Shown here in pieces: positions 18,071-26,587 of a stretch of 50,028 bases of DNA. Source of the DNA: CAZTTG01 sp964615935 (GTDB lineage: Bacteria > Planctomycetota > UBA1135 > GCA-002686595); assembly GCA_964615935.1 (NCBI GenBank), contig CAZTTG010000047.1, forward strand, positions 1 through 50,028, read 5' to 3'. The first letter of the stretch is position 1. Every line of letters starts with the position of its first letter. The notes under the pieces were generated by a model that saw only the letters and a program-made list of their open reading frames with translations, was not told the DNA's origin and made no database searches. The position numbers were made by a program, and so were the translations under genes.

Positions 18071-20104
18071 CTACTCGTCGAGCGGGATCATCGCCCGCAG
18101 CGAGAGGTCGAACTTGCGCGGGTTGAGCCGGAGCATCGCCAGGGCTCCCGAGCACATCTCCAGGTAGGTCACGGTGCGCCGGTACTCGGCCTGCTTGACC
18201 GGTACCTGCTCCTCCTTGATGCGGCGCTCCATCTCGTCGAGGACCGGCTGGACGATCTCGTTCAGCCGGGCGACCTGCTCCGGACCCAGCTCGGCGCGGG
18301 TGCGGCCCGGGAAGTGCTCCCGCAGGGCCTTGGCCTCCTGCTTGCCCCGCTCCTCGCGCCAGTCGATGCGCCACAGGATCTCGGCCTCGGCGGTCTGATC
18401 GGCGAGCAGGCGCAGGAACTCCGACGCCTCGCGCGGATTGAACCAGGCCACCGCGTTGGCGCTGGCGCCCGAGGACTGGACCAGGGCCTGGAAGTCGGGG
18501 CGGTCGGCCACCCGGGGCTGGCGATCGCGCTCGTCGAGGCCGTAGTTGTTCAGCACGTCCTCCACCAGCTTGAAGGTGTTGGAGATCACGTAGACCCTGC
18601 CGCTCTGCCCGGTGGAGATGTGGCCCGTGCCGGGGACCAGGGGGTTCCAGAACTCCCAGACCAGGAAGCCCCCCGCGGTCTCGTTGCGATAGACGCCGCG
18701 CTCGCCCTCGGTGCGGCTCTTCAGGCCGAAGACCTCCCAGTTGCTGTGGACCAGGTTGTGGTAGTCGAGGATCTTCTGCTTGGCCCGATCCTGATCGCCG
18801 CCCTTCCACAGGACCACCGCCCAGGCCTGGACCGTGGCGCCGTCGTTGGGGGGGTCCTTCTCGAGGACGTACTGGTAGTCGTTGTCCCGGATGACGATCG
18901 CCACGCGATCCTCGAAGAGCGGCTCCAGCTCGTCCACCAGCTGGCTCCACCCCCGGAACTCTCCGGTGGCGCGCAGGAGCGTGTCGAGGTTGTCGCGCAG
19001 GTCGGGCTCGAAGGACTGCACCATCTCTCGCAGCAGGGTCCCCACGTCGGAGCTGACCAGCAGGAAGAAGTGGCTGTCCTCGGCGGCCAGACCGGCGTAC
19101 TTGACCACGTCGTAGCGATCGACCCCGGGGCGGTCGTAGAGCCTCGCCTGCACGGCGGTGATCAGCTCGCTCGACAGCTCCCCGTGCAGGTCCGCCTGGA
19201 TTCCGCCCTGGAAGGCCAGGAGGCCCATCAGCTTGTTCAGGGAGCCGAGCTGGAAGAGGCGCCCGAAGAAGGCCGGCCAGAAGTCCTGGGACTGGACGTC
19301 CGGCCAGCGGCCCGAGAGCTGGAGGCCCTCCATCATCGCGCGGGTGTCCACGAACAGCTCCAGCTCGTCCCCGCTCCGGCGCAGGCGCGATTCCTGGATC
19401 TGGTCGTTGTAGTCCGCGCTCTGGCCCAGCGAATCCTGGGCCGAGCGCACCCGGAGCTCGAGCGCCTGCTGGACCAGGGCTTGCGAGTTCCCCGCCACCA
19501 CCACGTCGCGGTGGCGCGTCAGGTAGATGGGCTGGGGGAGCTGCCCTCCCGACAGGGCCAGGTGATCGTCCTCGACCAGCACGCTCAGGCCCTGCTGGCC
19601 GAGGCCCAGGAGGCCGGGGTAGCGCAGCAGGCTCACCCCCAGCTTTCCCAGCCCGCTCACCCGGCCGTAGGCCGCCCACTCGGCCCTGGCCCGCCCCTGC
19701 CCCTCGAAGAAGCCGGCGATCGCCAGGTCCCGGCCCCCGAAGAGCGAGATCGGATCCAGCCCCCGCAGCCGCGTGGGCAGCTCCTCGAGCTGCTGCAGGA
19801 CGGAGGGGATGTCGTAGCGCGCGAACAGGTCCTCGCACTCGGGTGAGCGGCGGAAGGTGCGCCAGCCGTGGGTGTCCTCCAGGTCCTCGTACACCTCGAG
19901 GGTGGGGAACTCCCCGAAGTCCCGCGACAGCCGGGCCTTGGCCACGAAGAAGTCCACGTTGCGGGGCACCAGGGTGGAGACGTCGGCCTCGAAGTCGCTC
20001 TCCATCGGGTTGAAGAGGAAGGTGGAGAAGGCGAAGTAGCCGGCGAACAGCCCCACCAGGACCAGGATGGCGAAGATGCGCAGGATGCGTCGTCGGAGGC
20101 TCAT
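18071..20104 (-). CDS. Large membrane-anchored protein of unknown function
   Basis: Unrecognised 677-residue protein starting MSLRRRILRIFAILVLVGLF, that is, a basic N-terminus and one transmembrane helix followed by a large exported domain. The body is mixed alpha/beta with acidic and hydrophobic patches. No catalytic motif stands out. Segments such as AIAGFFEGQGR, FFLLVSSDVGTLLREMV and SGASANAVAWFNPREASEFL suggest a folded, periplasmic domain, possibly repeated twice. The ATG at 20104 follows no strong ribosome site, but it is the last Met before the hydrophobic segment. It converges on the tRNA gene and is divergent from the aminotransferase. I cannot assign a function. Confidence 0.75.
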   Translation of the reverse strand: MSLRRRILRIFAILVLVGLFAGYFAFSTFLFNPMESDFEADVSTLVPRNVDFFVAKARLSRDFGEFPTLEVYEDLEDTHGWRTFRRSPECEDLFARYDIPSVLQQLEELPTRLRGLDPISLFGGRDLAIAGFFEGQGRARAEWAAYGRVSGLGKLGVSLLRYPGLLGLGQQGLSVLVEDDHLALSGGQLPQPIYLTRHRDVVVAGNSQALVQQALELRVRSAQDSLGQSADYNDQIQESRLRRSGDELELFVDTRAMMEGLQLSGRWPDVQSQDFWPAFFGRLFQLGSLNKLMGLLAFQGGIQADLHGELSSELITAVQARLYDRPGVDRYDVVKYAGLAAEDSHFFLLVSSDVGTLLREMVQSFEPDLRDNLDTLLRATGEFRGWSQLVDELEPLFEDRVAIVIRDNDYQYVLEKDPPNDGATVQAWAVVLWKGGDQDRAKQKILDYHNLVHSNWEVFGLKSRTEGERGVYRNETAGGFLVWEFWNPLVPGTGHISTGQSGRVYVISNTFKLVEDVLNNYGLDERDRQPRVADRPDFQALVQSSGASANAVAWFNPREASEFLRLLADQTAEAEILWRIDWREERGKQEAKALREHFPGRTRAELGPEQVARLNEIVQPVLDEMERRIKEEQVPVKQAEYRRTVTYLEMCSGALAMLRLNPRKFDLSLRAMIPLDE

Positions 20105-20249
20105 GATTCGGGCGGTCGGGTCGGAGTCGTAGGGGGGGCGCAAGTTGCCCTAACGGGCGGCCGGAGTCCAGCGCCCTGGCGCGGGGCGCTGCCCCTGGGG
20201 GTACGACCGGGAGCCGGGAAGCTTCCAGGGGGCGGGGGCAAAGCTCCGC

Positions 20250-20276
20250 AAAACCCCTCCGCGGGGTGGCGGTTTT
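20250..20276. terminator. AAAACC/GGTTTT hairpin in the divergent region
   Basis: AAAACC (20250-20255) pairs with GGTTTT (20271-20276), enclosing CCGCGG-containing sequence. It has the A-stem-T form of a bidirectional terminator but lies upstream of the aminotransferase, 28 bases before its ATG. It could instead be an attenuator or part of the promoter region; TAGATA at 20290-20295 is a possible -10 box that would give a nearly leaderless transcript. Confidence 0.4.
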
Positions 20277-20304
20277 CCGGCCGGGCGCGTAGATACGGGC
20301 CCCC

Positions 20305-21477
20305 ATGCAGCTGAATCGCCGAACCTCCGACATCTCCACCTCGGTCCTTCTGGCCTTCAACTCCCAGGCCCGGGCCCTGGCGGCCTCCGGTCGGGACGTG
20401 ATCAACATGACCGTGGGGGAGCCCGACTTCGACGCCCCCGCCGCGGTCCAGGAGGCGGCCGTGGCCGCGGTGGGCTCGGGCCGGGTGCGCTACACGCCGG
20501 CGGCCGGCACGGTCGAGCTGCGGGAGATCATCGCCGGCCACCTGACCGAGACGCGCGGGGTGCCCTTCGAGGCGGCCGAAATCACCGTCTGCCACTCCGC
20601 CAAGCACGCCCTCTCGGGCACGATCCTCTCCCTGGTCGAGCCCGGCGACGAGGTCCTGCTGCTGCGCCCGGCCTGGGTCTCCTACTTCGAGCAGATCCGC
20701 TACGCCGGGGGCGTCCCGGTGGAGGTGCGCGGCCGCCCCGACCACGGCCCCGACTTCGCGGCCCTGCGGGCGGCCCTGGGCCCGCGCACCCGGGGACTGA
20801 TGCTCAATACGCCGAGCAACCCCTCGGGCTACGTCTGGAGCCGGGAGGAGATGGCCGAGCTGGCGGCCCTCGCCGCCGAGGCCGACCTGTGGATCCTCTC
20901 CGACGAGATCTACCGCCGCCTGGTCTACGAGGGCGAGCCCAACCCCAGCCCGGTCTCGCTGGATCCCGAGGCCCGCGCGCGCACGGTGGTGGTGGACGGG
21001 GCCAGCAAGGCCTTCGCCATGACCGGCTACCGCATCGGCTACGCCGCGGCCCGCCCCGAGATCGCGGCCGGGATCGCCCGCCTGCACAGCCATCTGACGG
21101 GCAGTCCCAACGCGATCTCCCAGATGGCCTTCGCCGCGGCCCTGCGCGAGGAGCCGGCCGAGGTCGAGCGGATGGTGCAGGCCTTCGATGAGCGCCGGCG
21201 ATTCCTGGTCGGGGCCCTGCGCGAGATGGGGCTCGAGACGCCCCTCCCGCGGGGCGCCTTCTATGCCCTGCCGGACGTCTCCCCCTGGCTCGACGAGCGC
21301 GGCTCGGCCGGCTTCTGCGAGGACCTGCTGGAGGCCGAGCACCTGGCCATCGTCCCGGGCGGGGTGTTCGGGATCGACACCCACGTCAGGCTGTCGTACG
21401 TCCTCGAGCTCCCGCGCATCGAGCAGGCGGTGGAGCGGCTGGGCCGCTTCCTGGCGGGCCGGCCGCGACGGGACTGA
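20305..21477 (+). CDS. PLP-dependent class I/II aminotransferase
   Basis: Fold-type I aminotransferase, 390 residues, of the AspC-like 1-gamma group. MTVGEPDFDAP near the N-terminus is the usual substrate-binding segment. LNTPSNPSG carries the conserved Asn, SDEIYRRLVY the Asp and Tyr that hold PLP, and VVDGASKAFAMTGYRIGY contains the Schiff-base Lys and the conserved Gly-Tyr-Arg segment. The C-terminal Arg for the substrate carboxylate is probably in HVRLSYV. Likely an aspartate or aromatic amino acid transaminase in cytoplasmic amino acid metabolism; exact substrate cannot be decided. It has its own upstream region and converges on the HD gene. Confidence 0.93.
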   Translation: MQLNRRTSDISTSVLLAFNSQARALAASGRDVINMTVGEPDFDAPAAVQEAAVAAVGSGRVRYTPAAGTVELREIIAGHLTETRGVPFEAAEITVCHSAKHALSGTILSLVEPGDEVLLLRPAWVSYFEQIRYAGGVPVEVRGRPDHGPDFAALRAALGPRTRGLMLNTPSNPSGYVWSREEMAELAALAAEADLWILSDEIYRRLVYEGEPNPSPVSLDPEARARTVVVDGASKAFAMTGYRIGYAAARPEIAAGIARLHSHLTGSPNAISQMAFAAALREEPAEVERMVQAFDERRRFLVGALREMGLETPLPRGAFYALPDVSPWLDERGSAGFCEDLLEAEHLAIVPGGVFGIDTHVRLSYVLELPRIEQAVERLGRFLAGRPRRD

Positions 21478-21594
21478 GCGGGTCGACGTCCGCGCCGCGT
21501 CGGGGAAAGGGCAAGAACTCCGCAACCGGGGAGGGGCCTGGCCGTCCCCCCGGGCGGGCGGGGGGAGGTGGGCGGGTCGAGGCGCTGTGTGCCC

Positions 21595-22983
21595 CTACCC
21601 CTCCACCTCGTACGCGTTCTTCGCCCCCTCGAACTCCGCCTCGGCCACGTCCTGCACCTTGCGCAGGAGAGCCGCATCGGAGGCGTCGGCGAAGACGTAG
21701 AACTTCCACAGACCCCGATACGACCGCTCCAGATCCGCTAGGCGGGGGACGCGATCGGCGAAGGCCGAGAGGGGCCGGATGGCGCCCTCCCCCGGCCAGC
21801 GGACGTGGGTGTGGGCCTCCTTGAGCTGCATCCTCGCCGCCGGGCAGACGACCAGGACGTCCACGTGGCGGCCGGTGGCGGAGCGCACCGCCGCGGCGAT
21901 GCGGGACTCCGCCGCCCGGCGCTCGGCGTGGCGTTCGCGGGCGAAGTAGCGCTCCACCAGGGAGCTCTGGACCTCGGCGTTGTCGTAGAGCGGGAAGACG
22001 CAGGCGCGCTTGGGAAGGCGCCGGCCGCGCAGGCGCTCCACCGCGGAGCGGATGCCCTCGCCCACTTCGGGCGGAGCTCCCGCCGCGCCGCGCTCCAGCA
22101 GATCCAGCAGCGTTCCCTCGGTGGCGTCGTGCAGGTCGGCCTCGGTGAGGATCTCTCCCTCGAGGGCCAGCTCCACCGCGCGGGCCACCAGGGCTCCGGC
22201 GGCCACCTTGGCGTGGTGGTAGTAGACGCGCTCGGAGAAGTAGTAGCGGGCCGCGAGCAGGCGCACCACCTCCGAGAGGATGTCCTCCCGGAGCAGGCTG
22301 CGCTTGGCGAGATCGATGTAGAGATTGCCGCTGGCGCGATCGATCCGGAAGTAGCTGGCGATGCGCGGGTCCACGTGGAAGCGCAGGCCCGTGAAGTAGG
22401 CGTCGCGGGCGAGGTAGTCGAGCAGGTCGCAGCAGATCGTGTCCGAGACGATCTGGCTCCAGTAGGCCGGGACGGGGCGGGGCTCGCCGGCCTCCCGATC
22501 CACCTCGGGCAGGAGAGCCGCCAGCACGTCGCGGCGCAGGCCCAGGCCGTCCAGCACCCGGCCCACCTCGGTGTCCGGCGACAGGCGCTCCCGGAAGCGC
22601 CAGGCCGAGTCGTGGCGGTGCATCAGGCCCGCCTGATCCTCGACGTTGTGGCCGTAGGGGATGTGGGTGACGTCGTGCACCAGGGCCGCCATGCGAATCA
22701 CCCGCGCCTCCTCCTCGCCGATGCCCAGGCACTCCCGCGGCGAGAGCTCGGCGGAGAGATTGATGGCGTCGATCATCTGCTGGGCCGCGAAGCAGGTGCC
22801 GATGCTGTGCTCGAAGCGCGTGTGAACGGCCCCGGGGAAGACCAGGTGAGCCGTGCCCAGCTGCTTGATGCCGCGCAGGCGCTGCATCTCGCGCGCGTCG
22901 AGGACCGCGAACTCCTCGTGGGTCAGGTACACGTCCCCGTGGACCGGGTCGCGCACCACGCTGTATCGTTTGCGGGCGGCCAA
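21595..22983 (-). CDS. HD domain phosphohydrolase (dGTPase/SAMHD1-like)
   Basis: HD superfamily phosphohydrolase of the COG1078 type, about 462 residues. It begins KRYSVVRDPVHGDVYLT, as family members do. Metal ligands are H54 and R56 of HTRFEHS, and the LVHDVTHIPYGH pair (H103, D104). RLRGIKQLGTAHLVFPGA is the conserved allosteric/structural segment. These enzymes hydrolyse nucleotides such as dNTPs or related signalling compounds. The start is uncertain: no ATG fits, so TTG at 22983 is proposed; a GTG at 22956 is possible. TATACT (minus, 22999-22994) could be its -10 box and would leave almost no leader. Divergent from the glycosyltransferase. Confidence 0.88.
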   Translation of the reverse strand: MAARKRYSVVRDPVHGDVYLTHEEFAVLDAREMQRLRGIKQLGTAHLVFPGAVHTRFEHSIGTCFAAQQMIDAINLSAELSPRECLGIGEEEARVIRMAALVHDVTHIPYGHNVEDQAGLMHRHDSAWRFRERLSPDTEVGRVLDGLGLRRDVLAALLPEVDREAGEPRPVPAYWSQIVSDTICCDLLDYLARDAYFTGLRFHVDPRIASYFRIDRASGNLYIDLAKRSLLREDILSEVVRLLAARYYFSERVYYHHAKVAAGALVARAVELALEGEILTEADLHDATEGTLLDLLERGAAGAPPEVGEGIRSAVERLRGRRLPKRACVFPLYDNAEVQSSLVERYFARERHAERRAAESRIAAAVRSATGRHVDVLVVCPAARMQLKEAHTHVRWPGEGAIRPLSAFADRVPRLADLERSYRGLWKFYVFADASDAALLRKVQDVAEAEFEGAKNAYEVEG

Positions 22984-23034
22984 GGTCCGGCCCAGTATAG
23001 CGGCGAGGGCGGCCCGGCCCGCTCCCCCCCTGAC

Positions 23035-24192
23035 ATGGAATCCGACGAGCAAGCCCTCGACGTCCTGGCGCTGGAGCCCTGGCTGGGGGGATCGCACCGG
23101 GCCTTCCTGGAGGCCTGGGTCAGGCGCTCGGCGCATCGGGTCGAGATCCTGGGGCTCCCCGCGCGGCACTGGAAGTGGCGCATGCGCTCGGCGAGCTGGG
23201 AGCTGGCCCGGAAGCTGCGCGAGGGGAAACGCCGCCCCCCCGACCTGCTCTTCGCCTCGGACTACCTGGATGTGCCGGCCTTCTACGGCTGGATGCCGGC
23301 CGCCTGGTCACGGGTTCCGCTGCTCTGCTACTTCCACGAGAACCAGCTCACCTATCCCGATCGCGAGGAGAGCGTCAAGCTCGCCGATCGCGATCACACC
23401 TTCGGCTTCATCAACCTGCTGTCGGCCGCGCGCGCGGACGGGGTGCTGTTCAACTCGGCCTGGCACCGCGAGGACTTCTCGCGCGCCGCACAGGAGCTGC
23501 TGCGCCTCCTGCCCCACCCCAACCCCGGCGAGCCCTTCCGGCGAGCCATGGCCCGCGCCGCGGTCGCGTACCCGGGCATCGAGCTGGATCGGATCCCCCT
23601 GGGCCCGGGACCCGAGACGGACTCGCCCCTGCGGATCGCCTTCAACCACCGCTGGGAGCACGACAAGGACCCGGCGGCCTTCCTGCGGGGGGTGCAGCGG
23701 GCCGCTCGCCTCGGTCTGGCCGCGCAGGGCTTCGAGCTGGTCCTCCTGGGCGAGGAGTTCCCGCAGGCGCCCAGAGGGTGCGCCGAGCTCCTGGAGGCCC
23801 TCGGACCTCGGGTGCGCCACGCGGGCTTCCTCCCCGCCCGGAGCGACTACGTCGACTGGCTGGGCCGCTGCGACCTGGTGGTGTCGACCGCGCGGCACGA
23901 GTTCTTCGGCATGGCGGTGCTGGAGGCCATGGCGGCGGGCTGTGCTCCCCTGCTGCCCCACCGGCTGAGCTACCCCGAGCTCCTGCCCGAGGCCTGGCAC
24001 GGCGCCTGCCTCTACCGCGGGGAGGAGGAGCTGGTCGAGCGCCTCCTCGACTCGGCCCGCGAGCGGGAATCCCTGAGACGGGCCGCGAGCCGCGCGGCCC
24101 GGCGCGAGGCCGCGGTCCCCTTCGGGGCGGAGCGTGCCGCCGAGGTCCTCGACCGCGCGTGCGCCGCCTGCCGGACCTCGGGAGCGGGGTAA
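23035..24192 (+). CDS. DUF3524/GTDC1-type glycosyltransferase, possible tRNA-queuosine mannosyltransferase
   Basis: GT4-like glycosyltransferase, 385 residues, with the DUF3524 N-terminal domain: LALEPWLGGSHRAFLEAW, GLPARHWKWRMR, CYFHENQLTYP and FGFINLLSA, followed by the NSAWHRE motif. The second half is a glycosyltransferase group 1 domain with FNHRWEHDKDP, then STARHEFFGMAVLEAMAAG, which contains the E-X7-E-type donor site. The best known relative is animal GTDC1, shown to mannosylate queuosine in tRNA-Asp. Bacterial members are less known. The assignment to the family is firm; use of queuosine-tRNA here is inference. It has no queuosine genes next to it in the window. Confidence 0.88.
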   Translation: MESDEQALDVLALEPWLGGSHRAFLEAWVRRSAHRVEILGLPARHWKWRMRSASWELARKLREGKRRPPDLLFASDYLDVPAFYGWMPAAWSRVPLLCYFHENQLTYPDREESVKLADRDHTFGFINLLSAARADGVLFNSAWHREDFSRAAQELLRLLPHPNPGEPFRRAMARAAVAYPGIELDRIPLGPGPETDSPLRIAFNHRWEHDKDPAAFLRGVQRAARLGLAAQGFELVLLGEEFPQAPRGCAELLEALGPRVRHAGFLPARSDYVDWLGRCDLVVSTARHEFFGMAVLEAMAAGCAPLLPHRLSYPELLPEAWHGACLYRGEEELVERLLDSARERESLRRAASRAARREAAVPFGAERAAEVLDRACAACRTSGAG

Positions 24193-24292
24193 GCCCTGGG
24201 CAAATCGCCCCCGCACCGCGAGGCGGGAATCGCAGGCGGGATGGATCTGGCCTAGATAGGATGCTTCCGGGCCGTCGCCGGCCCCGAGGAAG

Positions 24293-25156
24293 ATGAGCCC
24301 GAGAATCCAGGTCCCCTGCGCGGCGCTGCTCCTGGCGATGGCGCCATCCGCCACGCCGCAGGAGTCCGAGCCGGAGGAGCCGCCGCCCGTGCGGATGGAC
24401 CTCCTGGCCGACGTCGATCGCCTGACCCCCGGGGCGAGCTTCCATCTCGCCGCGCGGATCCGGCTCCCCGCGCACTGGCACGTCTACTGGGAGAACCCCG
24501 GCGACAGCGGCATGCCCACCGAGGTCGAGTTCAGCGCGCCCCCGGGCTTCGAGATCGGCGCGCCGGTCTTCCCCGGCCCCGCGCGCCTGGAGCTCGCGGG
24601 TGGACTGGTCTCCTACGGCTACGAGGGCGAGCTGGTGGTCTTCGTGCCGGTGAAGGCCCCCGACCCCATGGTCGAGCCCGCCCACCTGAGCTTCGGCGTC
24701 GAGGCGCGCTGGCTGATCTGCAAGGAGGCCTGCTTCCTCGGCGGCGAGAAGGCCGAGCTGGACCTGCCGGTGGGCCCGGGATCCCCGCGGCCCGCGAACG
24801 AGGAGCTCCTGGCCCCCCACCGCGAGAGACTCCCGAGGCCGTGGAAGGAGCTCGAGGAGAACTCGCGCGACTGCAGCCAGGCGTGGAGTCGCCTTCCGGA
24901 CGGCTCCCGACTCCCCGCGCTGAGCATCGCGGTCCCGGGCGCCGATGGCCTGGACTGGTTTCCGGGCACGGACTCCCCCCTCGAGCTCGTCCGCGTCGAG
25001 GCCGGCGCTTCCGCGGACTCGATCCTGCTGATCTTCTACGAGCCCGGAAGCGAGGAGCCGCACGTCCGAGCCCGCGGGCTCCTGCGCGTGCTCCACGGGG
25101 AGACCGTGCGCTTCTACGGGCTCGACTGTGTCATACCGACCGACCACCGACGGTGA
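24293..25156 (+). CDS. Stand-alone DsbD-alpha-like domain protein
   Basis: Exported protein of 287 residues similar to the N-terminal domain of DsbD/ScsB (PF11412). Signs are the signal peptide, PAHWHVYWENPGDSGMPTEV, LVSYGYEGELVVFV and the CKEAC pair (in WLICKEACFLGG). These match the DsbD-alpha cysteine site, which takes electrons from the membrane part. Here no transmembrane DsbD-beta or thioredoxin-like gamma domain follows: the protein ends after about 130 extra residues. So it must work with another membrane reductase. GAGGAAG lies just before the ATG at 24293. It is 55 bases upstream of a tandem redoxin gene, probably in the same operon. Confidence 0.85.
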   Translation: MSPRIQVPCAALLLAMAPSATPQESEPEEPPPVRMDLLADVDRLTPGASFHLAARIRLPAHWHVYWENPGDSGMPTEVEFSAPPGFEIGAPVFPGPARLELAGGLVSYGYEGELVVFVPVKAPDPMVEPAHLSFGVEARWLICKEACFLGGEKAELDLPVGPGSPRPANEELLAPHRERLPRPWKELEENSRDCSQAWSRLPDGSRLPALSIAVPGADGLDWFPGTDSPLELVRVEAGASADSILLIFYEPGSEEPHVRARGLLRVLHGETVRFYGLDCVIPTDHRR

Positions 25157-25211
25157 TCCGCAACCGCATCCGATCCACCCGAAATGACCCTTCCGACGAG
25201 AGACCCGCTCC

Positions 25212-26327
25212 ATGAAGCAACTCACGATCCTGGCCTCGCTGCTGCTAGCGACGGCCGCCCTCGCCCAAGAGCAGGACGAGACGACCGAGAAGAAGAAGCC
25301 GGCGCCGGTGTGGCACGCCGAGATCGGCAAGCCCGCCCCGCTCTTCGGGCTCGCGACCCTCGGCGGCAAGCGCTGGAGCCTGGAAGCTCACCGCGGCAAG
25401 GCCGTGGTCCTCGAGTGGTTCCACCCCGGCTGCCCGGTAGTGAAGAAGGCCCACGCGGAAGGCGGCCCCCTCCAGACCCTGGGCAACCGCGTGGCGCGGA
25501 GCGAGGACGCCGTGTGGGTGGCGATCAACTCGGGCGCACCCGGCAAGCCCGGCGCCGCGCCCGAGCAGAACGTCGCCGGGCGCCGCGAGATGGCCATGGA
25601 GTACCCCATCCTGCTCGACCAGAGCGGCTGGGTGGGCCGGGCCTACGGCGCCACAACCACGCCCCACATGTACATCATCGGCCCGCGCGGAAAGCTCCTC
25701 TACGTGGGCGGCCATGACGGGGTCGCGAAGGCCCTGGGAGAGGTCCGGGAGGGCAAGAAGGTCAGCGCGCCCAGAACGCGCAACTTCGGCTGCGGCGTCA
25801 AGTACGCCTCGGAGGCCGCCCTCGGCCTCGCGGCTCCGGACTTCAGCCTGAGGAACCTCGACGGCCAGGAGGTCTCTCTCGGCGCGCTCCGCGGGAACAT
25901 CGTGGTGCTCGAGTGGTTCAACCCCGACTGCCCCGTGGTGAAGGGCGCCCACGAGCGGGGCGGCACGCTCGAGGACTGCGCCGATCGCGCCGCCAAGCAG
26001 GGCGTCGTCTGGTTGGCGATCAACTCCGGCGCTCCGGGCAAGTCGGGTCATGGCCTGGAGAAGAACCAGGCCGCGAAGAGGCGCTGGGGGCTGTCGCACG
26101 CGGTCCTGCTGGACCCCAAGGGCAAGGTGGGCCGGGCCTTCGGCGCCACGACCACGCCGGAGGTGTTCATCCTCGACCGCCGCGGCGTACTGGCCTACCA
26201 CGGGGCTCACGACGACCGCAAGGGCGAGAGCTACGTGGACCAGACCCTGGCCGAGCTCATGGCCGGCAAGAAGGTGAGCGAGCCCAAGACCCGCAACTAC
26301 GGCTGCGGGGTCAAGTACGGGAACTGA
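25212..26327 (+). CDS. Secreted tandem redoxin protein
   Basis: Exported protein of 371 residues with signal peptide MKQLTILASLLLATAALAQ. Two complete redoxin (AhpC/TSA-like) domains follow, each carrying EWF(H/N)P(G/D)CPVVK, WVAINSGAPGK or WLAINSGAPGK, (R)A(Y/F)GATTTP and a terminal GCGVKY Cys. Each has a single Cys in CPVV rather than a CxxC pair; the second Cys is in the GCGVKY tail. So each repeat could make a peroxidatic/resolving pair. This layout is a planctomycete-type redoxin family doubled by internal duplication. With the upstream DsbD-alpha protein it suggests a periplasmic thiol/peroxide system. The partner relation is inference. Confidence 0.9.
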   Translation: MKQLTILASLLLATAALAQEQDETTEKKKPAPVWHAEIGKPAPLFGLATLGGKRWSLEAHRGKAVVLEWFHPGCPVVKKAHAEGGPLQTLGNRVARSEDAVWVAINSGAPGKPGAAPEQNVAGRREMAMEYPILLDQSGWVGRAYGATTTPHMYIIGPRGKLLYVGGHDGVAKALGEVREGKKVSAPRTRNFGCGVKYASEAALGLAAPDFSLRNLDGQEVSLGALRGNIVVLEWFNPDCPVVKGAHERGGTLEDCADRAAKQGVVWLAINSGAPGKSGHGLEKNQAAKRRWGLSHAVLLDPKGKVGRAFGATTTPEVFILDRRGVLAYHGAHDDRKGESYVDQTLAELMAGKKVSEPKTRNYGCGVKYGN

Positions 26328-26354
26328 AAGGCCCTCGCACCGCGAGTCCATGCC

Positions 26355-26381
26355 GAGGTGCGGGGTCCGTCCGCGCACCTC
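26355..26381. terminator. Hairpin between convergent genes
   Basis: GAGGTGCG (26355-26362) and CGCACCTC (26374-26381) form an 8-bp perfect stem with an 11-base loop, 27 bases after the redoxin stop. There is no T run. Possibly a Rho-independent-like terminator of the 24293-26327 operon. The rest of the 260-base space to 26587 shows no gene. Confidence 0.4.
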
Positions 26382-26587
26382 AGCCCGGATGTCTCACCAG
26401 GCTAGAGGCGGGAGAGCAGCCTGTCGTCACCCCGGACCTCGAGCGAGGGGCCGGGGTGAATCGGGCGGCGGGAAGACCGAAACCGCGGCGGCGCCCGGCC
26501 GTCCCCTGGGCGGGCGGTGGGGCGGTGGGTGGGTCGGGCCGCGGGCGAACCCGGCGCAGAGCTCCTCGTCCGCCCATCCCCCGGCCC

